A stretch of DNA of 50,954 bases from Anaerolineaceae bacterium (GTDB lineage: Bacteria; Chloroflexota; Anaerolineae; Anaerolineales; Anaerolineaceae), in NCBI GenBank assembly GCA_016927865.1, contig JAFGLU010000013.1, positions 1 through 50,954 on the forward strand. Direction: 5' to 3'. Made by a program: the position numbers and the translations under genes. Positions 17,585 through 26,821 of this stretch are shown here, in pieces (position 1 is the first letter of the stretch; each line of letters opens with the position of its first letter). The notes beneath the pieces are model-generated. The model did no database searches. It was not told the DNA's origin and saw nothing but the letters and a program-made list of their open reading frames with translations.

Positions 17585-18700
17585 TTACCCAAAAACCTCG
17601 CACATCCGCTGGCAGTAGTACTGCACGTTCTCCCACTTTGCGTCCGGCGGAATGCGGTGATCAACGCACGGGATGAATCCACCCAGTTCCACCAGTGGTT
17701 TCAATCGCTCCACCTCCGTGTTTATCGCCGCCTTGTCCTGGGCAAACACCACCTTATTCATCCCACCCACGCCCCGCAGCTCCCGCCCAAATGCTGCCCG
17801 CCAGGGCGCAATATTGGCGTTCCAGGTGCCCACTTCAATCGGGAACATCGTATTCACCCCGTTCTCAATCCAGATCGGCGCCAGCTTATCAATTTTGCCG
17901 TCACAATCCAGAGAAACAATACTAATCCCATGCTCCCGCAGCAAATCGGTAATACGCCTGTAGTGCGGTCCAATCTTCTCGGCGAAAAACCGCGGGCTCA
18001 CCAGCGGGCCGTTCTTGAAGCAAATATCTTCCCACATATGCCCATAATCAAAGCGGTCATAGCGCTCAAGGATCGCCTTCAAGCCCGTATAGCACAGATC
18101 CGCGGTAGTTCGAACCATCTCGTCCACTAATTCGGGATCATCGCTCATTAGATAGCTCAATCCCACCACTCCGGCAATGTCACGGATGCGTCCCCACAAG
18201 CTGCCGCACCACAAGCACAAGGGCCGGTCACGCTGTTCCGGCTCCGGCAAATTAGCCAGCCAGTCCCAATCCACCCGGCTTTCTTCCCATTGCAATCGCG
18301 GCAGGTAGTGCTCTTCCCACGACTTTCGATCTTTCAGTAGATGCTCCACCTCGCTGGGGATCGATCCAGCATCGTCTTTCTCCACAACCACCACGCCATC
18401 CTCGTTTAAGATCTCACGCCCGCCGCCGGGATGCGCCCGCACCAGCTTACGCTCAAAACCCGGCCGCAAGCTGCTAGACCAATAGAATCCGCCCGACCAG
18501 TTGAAATCAAACCCCAACCGGCCGCCAATGGCATCATCCACCGCGTTCCCATCAGCCCAATCCCGAGCTTCTTCACGGGAAATGTGGCCTTGCGCGGCCC
18601 AATCGTCCAGTGTTTCATGCCAAAAGCCAAAATGCACCAGCGGCAGCCGGTCATAGTGCTGGTAGTTCAGAACGGCCAAAGCCCGCTCTCGATTATTCAT
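17585..18700 (-). CDS. uroporphyrinogen decarboxylase-like methyltransferase family protein
   Basis: A 371-aa TIM-barrel protein of the URO-D superfamily, which also holds corrinoid and coenzyme M methyltransferases (MtaA, CmuA). Features: MNNRERALAVLNYQHYDRLP at the N-terminus, the DYGHMWEDICFKNGPLVSP region, ISIVSLDCDGKID and VGGMNKVVFAQDK. True HemE N-terminal signature residues are not evident and no heme genes are near, so methyl-group or unknown chemistry is more likely. Its ATG directly abuts the lysA stop (TAG-ATG), implying translational coupling in the XRE-lysA operon. Confidence 0.8.
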   Translation of the reverse strand: MNNRERALAVLNYQHYDRLPLVHFGFWHETLDDWAAQGHISREEARDWADGNAVDDAIGGRLGFDFNWSGGFYWSSSLRPGFERKLVRAHPGGGREILNEDGVVVVEKDDAGSIPSEVEHLLKDRKSWEEHYLPRLQWEESRVDWDWLANLPEPEQRDRPLCLWCGSLWGRIRDIAGVVGLSYLMSDDPELVDEMVRTTADLCYTGLKAILERYDRFDYGHMWEDICFKNGPLVSPRFFAEKIGPHYRRITDLLREHGISIVSLDCDGKIDKLAPIWIENGVNTMFPIEVGTWNANIAPWRAAFGRELRGVGGMNKVVFAQDKAAINTEVERLKPLVELGGFIPCVDHRIPPDAKWENVQYYCQRMCEVFG

Positions 18701-20023
18701 CTATTCGACCTTGGTTACAGAGGTAGACGTCCACCAGAAGCTGTCATCAACGGTCTCGCGCGGCTGCAGGATTTCAAGCCCGCCTTCTTCAAGCCATAAC
18801 ACAGCGGGGCGAGGCGCCAAATTGTAATTGGACGCCATGCTCAACTGGTATGCCCCAGACACAGGCATCGCCAGCACATCTCCGCGCTGCACAGCCGGAA
18901 GCATCACCGCCGGGATCAACTCGTCGCCTGTTTCACAGAACTTTCCCACAATGCGGACCGCTTTATCTGCCGGTTCGTCTGGCTGGTCAACCAGGCAAGC
19001 TGTGTACAGCGCATGATACAGCGCTGGGCGCGGGTTGTCCGCCATGCCCCCATCCACCGCTGCCACAAAGCCCCCATCAGCAGTCGTCTTGGTTGTACCC
19101 ACCGAGTATAAGGCCATCCCTGCCCGTGCAGCGATCCAGCGCCCCGGCTCCATAATCAACTTCGGCAGCGGCCACCCGCGCCGCCCATATTCATCCACCA
19201 CAGTCTCTGCCACCGCCGCAATCCACGGCTCGGGGTCAGATGATTCTCCATCCGGGGTATAAGGCACGCCCCACCCGCCCCCTGGGCTGATCTCTGCCGG
19301 CACGCATCCCCTGCTCTCCGCCAGCTCCAGCAGCTTCGAAATTGCTCTCCGATAAGGCTCGTCCTCGAAAATTTGCGACCCAAGGTGCATGTGCAGCCCT
19401 CGCAACTCAAGCGACTGGCTGGCGAGAACCCGATCAATGCCCTCCGCCGCCTGCCCGTCTTGCAGTGGCAGCCCAAACTTACTCGAAGCGTGCGCCGTCT
19501 GCCGGTAAGGATGCGTGTCCACCGTCAACCCTGGTGTAACCCGCAGCCACACCCGCGCACGTTTTCCTGCCTGTTTGGCAATCTGTTCAAGAAACGCCAA
19601 TTCCTCCAGGCTGTCCACCACAATCGCCTGCACATCCATCGCTACTGCCGCAGCCAGTTCTTCTTCCGATTTGTTATTGCCGTGAAGGTGGATCTTCTCA
19701 GAAGCAAACCCAGCCCGCCTGGCAATGTTCAACTCTCCCAGGCTGACCACATCCACCCCAATACCCAAATCTGCCAGCTTTCGAGCAAACCCTAACGAGA
19801 AATACGCCTTCGCCGCATACGTGATCTCTACTGTCTCCGGATAGGCCACCTGCAGGTTCTGGCGCAACCGCTCAACTTGCCTCCGAACGGTCTCACCGTC
19901 GTAAACATATAAAGGAGTGCCATACCGGCGGGCCAGGTCACCAAGTGCATGTCCAGCAACAGTCAACCGGCCGAAAGAATCGCGGCCGGTTGTCATTGGA
20001 TAAATTCGTGAGGTTCCGCTCAT
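18701..20023 (-). CDS. lysA: diaminopimelate decarboxylase
   Basis: A 440-aa PLP enzyme (fold III, Orn/DAP/Arg decarboxylase group 2) for the last step of lysine synthesis. PLP Lys72 is in TYAAKAYFS, HLHGNNKSEEE follows, the glycine-rich phosphate site is EISPGGGWGVPY, EPGR is present, and the active-site Cys lies in GKFCETGDEL. SGAYQLSMASNYN matches LysA. Because an XRE-cupin regulator precedes it, a role on another amino acid or polyamine cannot be excluded, but DAP decarboxylase fits best. Start abuts the regulator stop (TAG-ATG). Confidence 0.88.
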   Translation of the reverse strand: MSGTSRIYPMTTGRDSFGRLTVAGHALGDLARRYGTPLYVYDGETVRRQVERLRQNLQVAYPETVEITYAAKAYFSLGFARKLADLGIGVDVVSLGELNIARRAGFASEKIHLHGNNKSEEELAAAVAMDVQAIVVDSLEELAFLEQIAKQAGKRARVWLRVTPGLTVDTHPYRQTAHASSKFGLPLQDGQAAEGIDRVLASQSLELRGLHMHLGSQIFEDEPYRRAISKLLELAESRGCVPAEISPGGGWGVPYTPDGESSDPEPWIAAVAETVVDEYGRRGWPLPKLIMEPGRWIAARAGMALYSVGTTKTTADGGFVAAVDGGMADNPRPALYHALYTACLVDQPDEPADKAVRIVGKFCETGDELIPAVMLPAVQRGDVLAMPVSGAYQLSMASNYNLAPRPAVLWLEEGGLEILQPRETVDDSFWWTSTSVTKVE

Positions 20024-20695
20024 CTACACATCCAGGTCGGTCTGGGACAAAGTGCTCAATTCTTCCTCGTCTTCATCTCCACTATTGCTGCTGGCCACAA
20101 TGTGATACTCGCTCGGCCGCTCGTCATCGTCAAACGCACTGATGACAATCACGGCATTCACAACCGACAAACCAGCATTTCGCCAACGATGAGACAGATG
20201 AGACGAAAAGAGCAAGCTGTCGCCTGCTTCAAGGCGGTAACGCGCGCCATCTACATCATAATCCAGTTGTCCACGCAAACAAAAAACCATTTCATGCCCG
20301 GAGTGAATCAGTGGAGACGGACCGCTGCTGCCACCGCTTTCCAGCGTCAGCATGAACGCTTCTACGCGCCCGGCAAACATCTCGCCGCCAAGTCCCTCAA
20401 TCATCCCACGCATGAACGGAACACGCAGCCGCTCCGATGCTTTCACGAATACCACATTTTCACGAGCGGGCTCCATCCGAAAGAAAGCGGTTATCGGTAC
20501 TTGCAAAGCTGTCGCCAGCTTGGACAAGGTACTCACCGATGGCGAGGTCATACCCCGTTCAATCATGCTCAATGCATTTGCTGACAAACCGCTGTCACGA
20601 GCCAATGCGCGCATCGATATCTGACGTTCAGCCCGTAGGCTGCGCAATCGCTGCCCCACATCCACCGACTCGGCCTCTTTTCCCAACTGTTCCAT
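20024..20695 (-). CDS. XRE-family regulator with cupin sensor domain
   Basis: A 223-aa transcription factor. Residues about 14-70 are an XRE helix-turn-helix (LRSLRAERQISMRALARDSG, SANALSMIERGMTSPSVSTL). Residues about 110-190 are a cupin_2 barrel (HSGHEMVFCLRGQLDYDV, LEAGDSLLFSSHLSHRWRNAG) that usually binds a small ligand. The C-terminus is acidic. It has a GGAGG ribosome-binding site and heads the operon with lysA and the URO-D-like gene, so it probably controls that operon. Ligand and operator are unknown. Confidence 0.9.
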   Translation of the reverse strand: MEQLGKEAESVDVGQRLRSLRAERQISMRALARDSGLSANALSMIERGMTSPSVSTLSKLATALQVPITAFFRMEPARENVVFVKASERLRVPFMRGMIEGLGGEMFAGRVEAFMLTLESGGSSGPSPLIHSGHEMVFCLRGQLDYDVDGARYRLEAGDSLLFSSHLSHRWRNAGLSVVNAVIVISAFDDDERPSEYHIVASSNSGDEDEEELSTLSQTDLDV

Positions 20696-20736
20696 TGCTA
20701 CCTCCGACCTAGATGATTTAGTGCCTGGCGCAGTCG

Positions 20737-21078
20737 TTACATTGCCTTCCCGCCCTTCCGGGCCTTTCCAACCCGGAAGCGGTTCTCTTCAACCTGATCC
20801 AAAACGAATACAGGCGCATTGCCTTTACCCCAAGGAGCTAGGCCCGTGCGCCGCATCCAACGCCCCACTGCCTGGCAAGACAGTTCCTTGCCCGCTTCGC
20901 TCCAGAACGCTTCAACAGGAATGGTTACCTCAACAGGTTCGGCTTCGCCGTCAATTTCAACCAGGATTTTGTCCCATTCCTTCTTAAAATACTCGTCACG
21001 ATCAGCCGGATGGACCCGGAATCCATAACCGCTCCCATTTCGGCTGTGCGCGCCATTATTCCATGCATTTACGATCAT
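20737..21078 (-). CDS. small conserved hypothetical protein
   Basis: A 113-aa soluble protein without a recognised domain. It begins MIVNAWNNGAHSRNGSGYG and contains DRDEYFKKEWDKILVEIDG, FWSEAGKELSCQAVGRWMR and a basic Gly/Lys end. The AAGGAGG site 6 nt before the ATG is one of the strongest in the window. The XRE regulator is downstream by 41 nt; co-transcription is possible. No function is proposed. Confidence 0.75.
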   Translation of the reverse strand: MIVNAWNNGAHSRNGSGYGFRVHPADRDEYFKKEWDKILVEIDGEAEPVEVTIPVEAFWSEAGKELSCQAVGRWMRRTGLAPWGKGNAPVFVLDQVEENRFRVGKARKGGKAM

Positions 21079-21123
21079 TGTTTCCTCCTTGAAGGGAAGG
21101 TTATCCTTGAATAAAGATTTTTC

Positions 21124-21181
21124 TGTTGCTCAGCCAGAGATAGAAAAGGCCCAAATCATATCCACCAACTGAGCAGTTACT
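21124..21181. repeat. palindromic intergenic repeat, copy D (decayed)
   Basis: Left arm GTTGCTCAGCCAGAG and right arm CTGAGCAGTTACT match the outer arms of copies C and E, but the central hairpin is lost. A second weak inverted repeat (TTGAACGAGTTTGC near 21197 and GCAAACTCGCTCAA near 21247) lies before the fhs stop and may act as its terminator. Confidence 0.5.
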
Positions 21182-21266
21182 AGATTGTAACTTAAATTGA
21201 ACGAGTTTGCCAAAACCGCCCAACAGATTTACCGCTGAACTCAGCAAACTCGCTCAAAGCCTTTGG

Positions 21267-23186
21267 CTAAGATAATCCGATAATCTTTTCTGTCACCGGA
21301 TCGATATCGATCTCATAATATCCGGGACGTGTCGGCAGCCCCGGCATGGTGCTCATCTTCCCAATCAATGGATAGAGGAAACCAGCCCCCACCGAAGCGC
21401 GCACTTCCCGCACCGGCAAGCGGAACCCGGTCGGCACGCCCTTGAGCGTCGGGTCGTGGCTCAAACTCAAATGCGTCTTTGCCATGCATATCGGCAGCCG
21501 GTCAAAGCCCAGGCGGGTATAATCCGCGATTTGCTCCTCTGCCTCGGATGAATAGTCCACGCCGTCCGCGCCGTACACCTCGCGCGCGATGGTTTCGATC
21601 TTCTCTTTGATCGAAAGCTCCAACGGGTAAAGGAAGCGGAAATCGCGCGGTTTCTCAGCCGCTTTCACCACAGCCTGCGCCAGGGCCAGCGCGCCTTCTC
21701 CACCCAACGCCCAATGATCCGCCACCACGGCGTCTTCTGCGCCGCCCTCTTCGGTCGAAGCCTTGCGGATCATCTCCAATTCTGCCGGCGTGTCAGTCGA
21801 GAAACGGTTCACTGCCACCACCACCGGAATCCCAAACTTTCGCGCAATCTTGATATGATGGATCAGGTTCCCCAGTCCGTCGCGTAGCAAATCCAGGTTC
21901 TCATCGGTATAGGCCGCATCCAACGGTCGCCCAGCCACCACCTTTGGCCCGCGCCCCGAGTGCATCTTCAATGCCCGCACGGTCGCCACCAGCACCACCA
22001 CGCTGGGAGTCAGCCCCGAGGTCCGGCACTTGATGTCAAAGAACTTTTCCATGCCAATGTCCGCGCCAAAGCCCGATTCTGTCACTACAAAATCAGCCAG
22101 TTTGAGCGCAATCCGATCGGCGATAATTGAACTGTTTCCGTGAGCAATGTTGGCAAACGGCCCGGCGTGCACGAATACCGGCGTGCCCTCCAATGTTTGC
22201 ATCAAATTCGGCTTGATCGTGTCCTTCATCAGCACCGTCAAAGCACCCGCCACGCCCAAATCCTCGGCGGTCACAGCCTCTCCCTGCTTGCTCAGCCCAA
22301 TCACCATTCGCCCAATTCGCCGCCTCATATCCGCCAGGTCGGTGGTAAGCGCCAGGATCGCCATCAACTCGCTCGCCACGGCAATATCAAAACCCGTCTC
22401 GCGCTCAAACCCGGCTTCCTCCGCGCCCTTGCCCACCGTCACCCCGCGCAGGAAACGGTCGCTGGTATCCAGCACCCGCCGCCATGTGATGGTCTCAGGA
22501 TCAATATCCAGGCGGCACAGCCGGGCCTGTTCCTCGACTGTCAGCTCGTCGGGATCGCTCTTTTGAATACCCAACTTCTCCAGCCTGCCCAGCAACCCGG
22601 GGCCAAAGCGGCGCTTGCCTTTCTTGTCTGGCGGGCACAACCGTTTAAACATCTGCTCGTCGGTCGCCCCGGCTTCATGTAACATCCGCGCATCAATCGC
22701 CGCTGCCAGCAAATTATTGGCTGCGGTAATGGCGTGAATATCACCCGTCAGGTGCAGGTTGAAATCCTCCATCGGAATCACCTGGCTGTACCCGCCGCCC
22801 GCCGCCCCGCCTTTGATGCCAAACGTCGGCCCCTGGCTAGGTTGGCGGATGCAGGTCATCACCCGGTAGCCCAGGTGTGCGCCTAAAGCCTGGCTCAAGC
22901 CCACGGTCGTGGTCGTTTTGCCCTCACCCAACGGTGTCGGCGTGATAGCGGTCACGTCGATGTAATGTCCATCCGGCGCATCCTTCAACCGCTCCAGCAC
23001 GGATAGCTTAACCTTAGCCTTATAAGGCCCGTACATCTCCAGTTCTTCGGGCAGAAGCTCCAATTCATCCGCCACCTCAACAATCGGTTTGAGAGCCGCA
23101 GCCTGGGCAATCTCAAGGTCGCTTGGCACAGGAGTCAGGCGCTTCAACGGTGTCGGCTTGAAGGCTCGTTTCGGTTTGGGATTCAT
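21267..23186 (-). CDS. fhs: formate-tetrahydrofolate ligase
   Basis: A 639-aa ATP-dependent enzyme making 10-formyl-THF from formate. P-loop [13 protein letters not shown] is at about 82-94, then [20 protein letters not shown] (formate/folate region), [12 protein letters not shown], and the C-terminal [20 protein letters not shown]. It is about 80 residues longer than the common 557-aa bacterial form, resembling the ligase part of eukaryotic C1-THF synthase in length; the extra residues are largely in the middle (about 195-225, [15 protein letters not shown]) and at the N-terminus. AAAGGAG precedes the ATG. It can feed purine synthesis or a Wood-Ljungdahl methyl branch; the window does not decide. 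Confidence 0.95.
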   Translation of the reverse strand: MNPKPKRAFKPTPLKRLTPVPSDLEIAQAAALKPIVEVADELELLPEELEMYGPYKAKVKLSVLERLKDAPDGHYIDVTAITPTPLGEGKTTTTVGLSQALGAHLGYRVMTCIRQPSQGPTFGIKGGAAGGGYSQVIPMEDFNLHLTGDIHAITAANNLLAAAIDARMLHEAGATDEQMFKRLCPPDKKGKRRFGPGLLGRLEKLGIQKSDPDELTVEEQARLCRLDIDPETITWRRVLDTSDRFLRGVTVGKGAEEAGFERETGFDIAVASELMAILALTTDLADMRRRIGRMVIGLSKQGEAVTAEDLGVAGALTVLMKDTIKPNLMQTLEGTPVFVHAGPFANIAHGNSSIIADRIALKLADFVVTESGFGADIGMEKFFDIKCRTSGLTPSVVVLVATVRALKMHSGRGPKVVAGRPLDAAYTDENLDLLRDGLGNLIHHIKIARKFGIPVVVAVNRFSTDTPAELEMIRKASTEEGGAEDAVVADHWALGGEGALALAQAVVKAAEKPRDFRFLYPLELSIKEKIETIAREVYGADGVDYSSEAEEQIADYTRLGFDRLPICMAKTHLSLSHDPTLKGVPTGFRLPVREVRASVGAGFLYPLIGKMSTMPGLPTRPGYYEIDIDPVTEKIIGLS

Positions 23187-23339
23187 ATAGGTTGGCTCCT
23201 TTTTCCGTCATAAAAAACAAATCTTGCTAATCTGGTTGTTTCGCAGACGCTTTGCAACGGTAAATAATCCGGATACGGGTCTTTTTGCTCGTGTTATTAT
23301 GAATATTATCCTTCCAAAACCGCCGGAAGGCAAGTTGAA

Positions 23340-24179
23340 TCACCGAATGTCTGACAACTCACCTAGTTCATCCGGCAACGAACGCCCCTCAATCCAGGCT
23401 GCCACCGTCTTTGCAAACACCTCCGGCGCGGTCATGGCCCAATTATGTTCGCTCGCCAGCGTCGATTTTGATCCCAGTGAGACCACCGCGCCCCGACTGT
23501 TGGGCAGCACGCCCAGCAAATCCCGTGCCGAATCCTGCATCTCCCGGTACTCCTTGTCCCCCACCACGACCAAACACGGCGCTTGCGCCCGTTCCAATCC
23601 CGCCGGCATCCGGTAATTCACCGCCGAGAGAATATTCACGAAACCACTTTCCGTCGTCTGCTGAAAGCTGCGCTTAAAATCCGCGAAATATTTATCCGGA
23701 ATTCCCGCCGAATAGCGCATGTTCAGCCGGATCCAGCCATCCCAGTTCTTAAACGGCGCAATTGCCAGCCGGTAGCTCCAGCGAGCCGCCCCCGGTGATG
23801 ACATCATCCCGGCCCCTTTGATCGGGCGCAAGATCGCCGAGCTAATCACGGCATGATCCACCACCTCCGACTGTCGTGAAAGCAGTTCCACCACCACCTG
23901 TGCCCCCTCCGACAACCCCACAACGTGCGCTTTTCCACCTGCTTGTTCCCGGATCAAATCCGCAGTCAGGTCAGCCGCCAGCTCATGGCTGAAGGGGCCG
24001 GTTCGCGTGCTATTGCCCTGCTCCGGCAAATCGACCAACAGGCAGCGGTACTGCCCTTGCAGAATCGCCGCCACCTTCCGCCACATCCATCCGGCGGCCC
24101 CGCCGCCGTGCAGAAATACGATAACAGGAGTCGTCTCCGCTCCAACCGCTTCAAAATATAGTCCACGTGTTGTTTCCAT
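23340..24179 (-). CDS. alpha/beta hydrolase
   Basis: A 279-aa hydrolase of the alpha/beta fold. The oxyanion region is VFLHGGGAAGWMW, the nucleophile elbow GLSEG has Ser90, and the likely catalytic His is His245 in SEHNW. No signal peptide. Substrate is not evident. It is transcribed away from the PadR gene. TATAAT on the minus strand (24187-24192) is 7 nt before the ATG, so it is probably leaderless; this promoter region is close enough to the PadR operator for shared control. Confidence 0.85.
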   Translation of the reverse strand: METTRGLYFEAVGAETTPVIVFLHGGGAAGWMWRKVAAILQGQYRCLLVDLPEQGNSTRTGPFSHELAADLTADLIREQAGGKAHVVGLSEGAQVVVELLSRQSEVVDHAVISSAILRPIKGAGMMSSPGAARWSYRLAIAPFKNWDGWIRLNMRYSAGIPDKYFADFKRSFQQTTESGFVNILSAVNYRMPAGLERAQAPCLVVVGDKEYREMQDSARDLLGVLPNSRGAVVSLGSKSTLASEHNWAMTAPEVFAKTVAAWIEGRSLPDELGELSDIR

Positions 24180-24186
24180 AACTCGT

Positions 24187-24192
24187 ATTATA
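24187..24192 (-). promoter_or_regulatory. -10 box of leaderless alpha/beta hydrolase gene
   Basis: TATAAT read on the minus strand, 7 nt from the ATG, with no ribosome-binding site. Confidence 0.5.
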
Positions 24193-24212
24193 TTCCAGTT
24201 CCAAAATAGCCC

Positions 24213-24270
24213 TTGACAATGACGCCGTAATTTGATATTCTATAATCAGGATGTTCTAATATTAGAATAT
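24213..24270 (+). promoter_or_regulatory. padR promoter and candidate PadR operator
   Basis: TTGACA (24213-24218) is 17 nt from TATTCT (24236-24241), with TATAAT at 24241-24246 as an alternative -10. Just downstream is a perfect palindrome TTCTAATATTAGAA (24254-24267). Outer half-sites ATATTCTA (24235-24242) and TAGAATAT (24263-24270) form a larger symmetric pair. Overlap with the promoter suggests autorepression. Confidence 0.6.
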
Positions 24271-24291
24271 AGAAAGGAGAATTATCCCACC

Positions 24292-24846
24292 TTGTCAAAC
24301 CCACCCTCAACCATCACCAACACCGAACTGGCCATCCTGGGTTTACTGGCCGAAATGCCCAAACACGGCTACCAGATCGAACAAGATATCCAATCCCGCG
24401 GAATGCGTGGCTGGGCGGATATCGGCTTCTCGTCCATCTACCACATTCTAAACAAACTAGAAGCCGCCGGCTGCCTCGAAAGCACGCAGCAGGACACCCC
24501 CGACCGTCCCACGCGAAAGGTTTACAGCCTATCCCCCCTGGGTTGGCAGACCTATTTTGCCGCTGTCCTGGCGCGACTGAAGGAACCACGACCATTTACC
24601 ACCGACTTCCCCCTGGCCCTGGCCAACCTGGGTGCGCTCCCCATCCCTGAAATTGTCATCGCGCTGCGCTCACACCATTCCGCTCTCATCGACCAAATCA
24701 CCCAACTGCAACAGAAGCAACAAGCCGATCACCAGGCCGCCCAACTCCCCTGGTTCGTCGATACCCTCTTCGAATACTCAGAGTCACAAATGCGCGCCAG
24801 CGCCGATTTCATCGGCTCGCTAATTCATAAGCTGGATAGAACGTAA
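24292..24846 (+). CDS. PadR-family transcriptional regulator
   Basis: A 184-aa regulator. The N-terminal winged helix is the PadR type (TELAILGLLAEMPKHGYQIEQ, FSSIYHILNKLEAAGCLEST, YSLSPLGWQ). The C-terminal helices serve dimerisation. The start is taken as TTG at 24292, after AAAGGAG at 24273-24279; the in-frame ATG at 24232 lies upstream of the -10 box and cannot be transcribed from this promoter. PadR proteins usually repress detoxification or efflux genes; the divergent hydrolase and the downstream GyrI-like protein are plausible targets. Confidence 0.85.
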   Translation: MSNPPSTITNTELAILGLLAEMPKHGYQIEQDIQSRGMRGWADIGFSSIYHILNKLEAAGCLESTQQDTPDRPTRKVYSLSPLGWQTYFAAVLARLKEPRPFTTDFPLALANLGALPIPEIVIALRSHHSALIDQITQLQQKQQADHQAAQLPWFVDTLFEYSESQMRASADFIGSLIHKLDRT

Positions 24847-24953
24847 CTACTCAGAGGGTGGGGAAGTTCCCTGAATTTGAGGTGTATGTGGGGTGCTTCG
24901 CACCCCACATACACCTCAAATTCAGACTTTATTCACCTCTGGCTGAGTAGTAA
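24843..24953. repeat. palindromic intergenic repeat, copy E (best preserved)
   Basis: Inner perfect 25-bp inverted repeat (24871-24895 and 24901-24925, core GAATTTGAGGTGTATGTGG). Outer arms GTAACTACTCAGAGG and GGCTGAGTAGTAAC complete a two-tier palindrome of about 111 bp. The left end overlaps the TAA of the padR gene. It probably also ends padR transcription. Confidence 0.75.
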
Positions 24954-24983
24954 CGATAGAACTACCCAAAAAGGAACAACTGT

Positions 24984-25613
24984 ATGTCTGAGCAAATAGA
25001 TCTAACCAAAGAACACAAACACCTCTACGGCCCTTCCACAAAAGAACCGGGCATCGTAGATGTGCCCCTCTTCAACTTCTTGATGTTAGATGGGCACGGC
25101 AACCCCAACACCAGTCGCGAATATGTCGAGGTGCTCGAGGCCCTCTACAGCCTGGCCTATACCCTGAAATTCGCCATAAAGAAATCCTCTGGTATCGATT
25201 TTAAGGTTATGCCCCTGGAAGGCCTGTGGTGGATTAAAGGGGCGCAATCCGATCAGGCTGAATTCGTCAAACAAGACAAAGATTCCTGGGACTGGACCAT
25301 GATGATCCTTCAGCCTCCGGTCGTCACTGCCGAATGGGTCGAGACAGCTCGCCAACAAGCTCAGGCCAAGAAGGACGCCCCCGTTCGCATTGCCCAGATC
25401 CGCCTCGAGGAATATCACGAAGGCCTCTCTGTTCAATTGATGCACCTTGGTCCTTACAGCGAAGAAGGGCCCAACATTGCTCGCATGCACGCGTTTGCCC
25501 TTGGGCAGGGCTATCACCTGGAAGGAAAGCACCACGAAATCTACCTGGGCGACCCGCGTCGCACCGCCCCCGAAAAGCTGCGTACTGTCATCCGACAACC
25601 AATAGCCAAATAA
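24984..25613 (+). CDS. GyrI-like small-molecule-binding domain protein
   Basis: A 209-aa soluble protein of the GyrI/SHS2 (BtrG-like) type: VPLFNFLMLDGHGNPNTS, YTLKFAIKKSSGIDF, PLEGLWW, VQLMHLGPYSEEGPNIARMH and YHLEGKHHEIYLGDPRRTAPEKLRT. Family members bind hydrophobic or drug-like ligands or act as gyrase inhibitors or hydrolases. No DNA-binding domain is attached. It follows the PadR regulator, but repeat E lies between them. AAAAGGA precedes the ATG. Confidence 0.8.
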   Translation: MSEQIDLTKEHKHLYGPSTKEPGIVDVPLFNFLMLDGHGNPNTSREYVEVLEALYSLAYTLKFAIKKSSGIDFKVMPLEGLWWIKGAQSDQAEFVKQDKDSWDWTMMILQPPVVTAEWVETARQQAQAKKDAPVRIAQIRLEEYHEGLSVQLMHLGPYSEEGPNIARMHAFALGQGYHLEGKHHEIYLGDPRRTAPEKLRTVIRQPIAK

Positions 25614-25907
25614 TTCTCCATATCCCCATACATTTCCCATAATCCTTGCGCGAATCCCACGATTCAGCGAGGATCCTCTCTTTAAAAACTAGAAACAGGT
25701 TTTCTTCTCCGCTCATCCACCAGGAGATTGTTAACAATTTTAAATCCGGCCTGTTTTTATCCGATTACCACACATTAAATTAGCAATCTTGCACTTCATG
25801 ATATATAATATTATTGAAATACATGTTATAGTGTTTATAAATTAGCGTCTCTGACACAGAACTCGGCCACGCCATCCCGGCATTTATCAACCGCAAAGAG
25901 GCAAACG
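25614..25907 (+). promoter_or_regulatory. AT-rich intergenic region with candidate promoter of the injection-system operon
   Basis: No gene here. An imperfect hairpin near 25641-25673 may end the previous transcript. The rest is the most AT-rich stretch near the operon. A candidate promoter is TTGAAA (25814-25819), 16 nt, TATAAA (25836-25841), about 65 nt before the first ATG; a further TATAAT lies at about 25803-25808. AGAGG precedes the first start. Confidence 0.45.
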
Positions 25908-26762
25908 ATGCTCGCTGACCTGGACGAAACGCTCCGTAACATGCTCATCGCCGAGATACCCGTGAAAAACGGAGAGGTGGAGATTAGCTTCCACCAACCT
26001 CGCCGGGAATGGAGCACACGCCTGACCCGGCCAACACTCAATCTTTTCCTATACAAGGTCGCTCAGAACGCTGCCCTCAGCCGGCACGAATGGGAAGAAC
26101 TCCCCGGTTCGCGCCAAAACGGGCAGTCGCAACGCAAGCGGTCGCCGTTGCGCGTCGATTGCTCTTACCTGCTCACCGCCTGGGCCGCCGACCCCCAGGA
26201 CGAGCACCGCCTGCTCACCCGCGCCATGATGGCCCTCTTCCGCGCCCCCATCATCCCCGAAGAACGTCTGGTCAACACCCTCAAGAACCAGCCCTACCCC
26301 ATTCAAGCCATTCTGGCCGATCATCAACCTGAGAATCCTGCCGAAATTTGGTCCGCACTAGACAATGAAATCCGCCCGGCAGTCTCCTATCGCCTGACCA
26401 TCGCCCTCGACCCCTGGCAGGTCTTCACCGGCCCATTGGTTCGCACTTTCACCTTGCGCACAGGCCAATCCGAGCAACTTCCATTACATCCCGATTTCAA
26501 AATCGATGGAATTTCTGCGGAATCTTTATTCTTTGGCGGCACCATCCGCCAGAAAGGAGGTGATCGCGCGCCTAGGCCCGCTGTGCAAGTGGCCATCAAA
26601 GGCACCGGGCTATTCACCATTACCGATAAAGACGGGCGTTTTACGTTGGGCGGCCTGCCGGCCGGCCAGTACACCCTGATCGCCTGGCCGCCAGAAGGGC
26701 GACCGGTCGAGAAGGCCATTACGGTGCCGTCCGACAAGGGCGACTACGATCTTGAGTTCTGA
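25908..26762 (+). CDS. eCIS cap protein, DUF4255 (Pvc16-like), with C-terminal carboxypeptidase-regulatory-like domain
   Basis: A 284-aa protein that opens the injection-system operon. Residues 1-190 match DUF4255 (LADLDETLRNML, PTLNLFLYKVAQNA, RVDCSYLLTAWAADPQDEHRLL, ALDPWQVFTGPLVRTFTLRT), the family of the PVC/AFP tail terminator (Pvc16) that caps tube and sheath at the distal end. Residues about 195-284 add a small beta-sandwich of the carboxypeptidase-regulatory/CNA-B type (VQVAIKGTGLFTITDKDGRF, LGGLPAGQYTLIAWP). The added domain would be displayed at the distal end, with unknown partner. The gene sits 59 nt before the sheath gene. Confidence 0.85.
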   Translation: MLADLDETLRNMLIAEIPVKNGEVEISFHQPRREWSTRLTRPTLNLFLYKVAQNAALSRHEWEELPGSRQNGQSQRKRSPLRVDCSYLLTAWAADPQDEHRLLTRAMMALFRAPIIPEERLVNTLKNQPYPIQAILADHQPENPAEIWSALDNEIRPAVSYRLTIALDPWQVFTGPLVRTFTLRTGQSEQLPLHPDFKIDGISAESLFFGGTIRQKGGDRAPRPAVQVAIKGTGLFTITDKDGRFTLGGLPAGQYTLIAWPPEGRPVEKAITVPSDKGDYDLEF

Positions 26763-26821
26763 CGACATCTCGAACCATCCGATTCTGTCCATCTAATCGA
26801 TTTCAGGAAGGAGTACAGCAC

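Noticed and set aside
23187-23339. Folate riboswitch upstream of fhs
   Set aside because: The 153-nt region shows no convincing conserved structure; only a ribosome-binding site and an A-rich run are clear.
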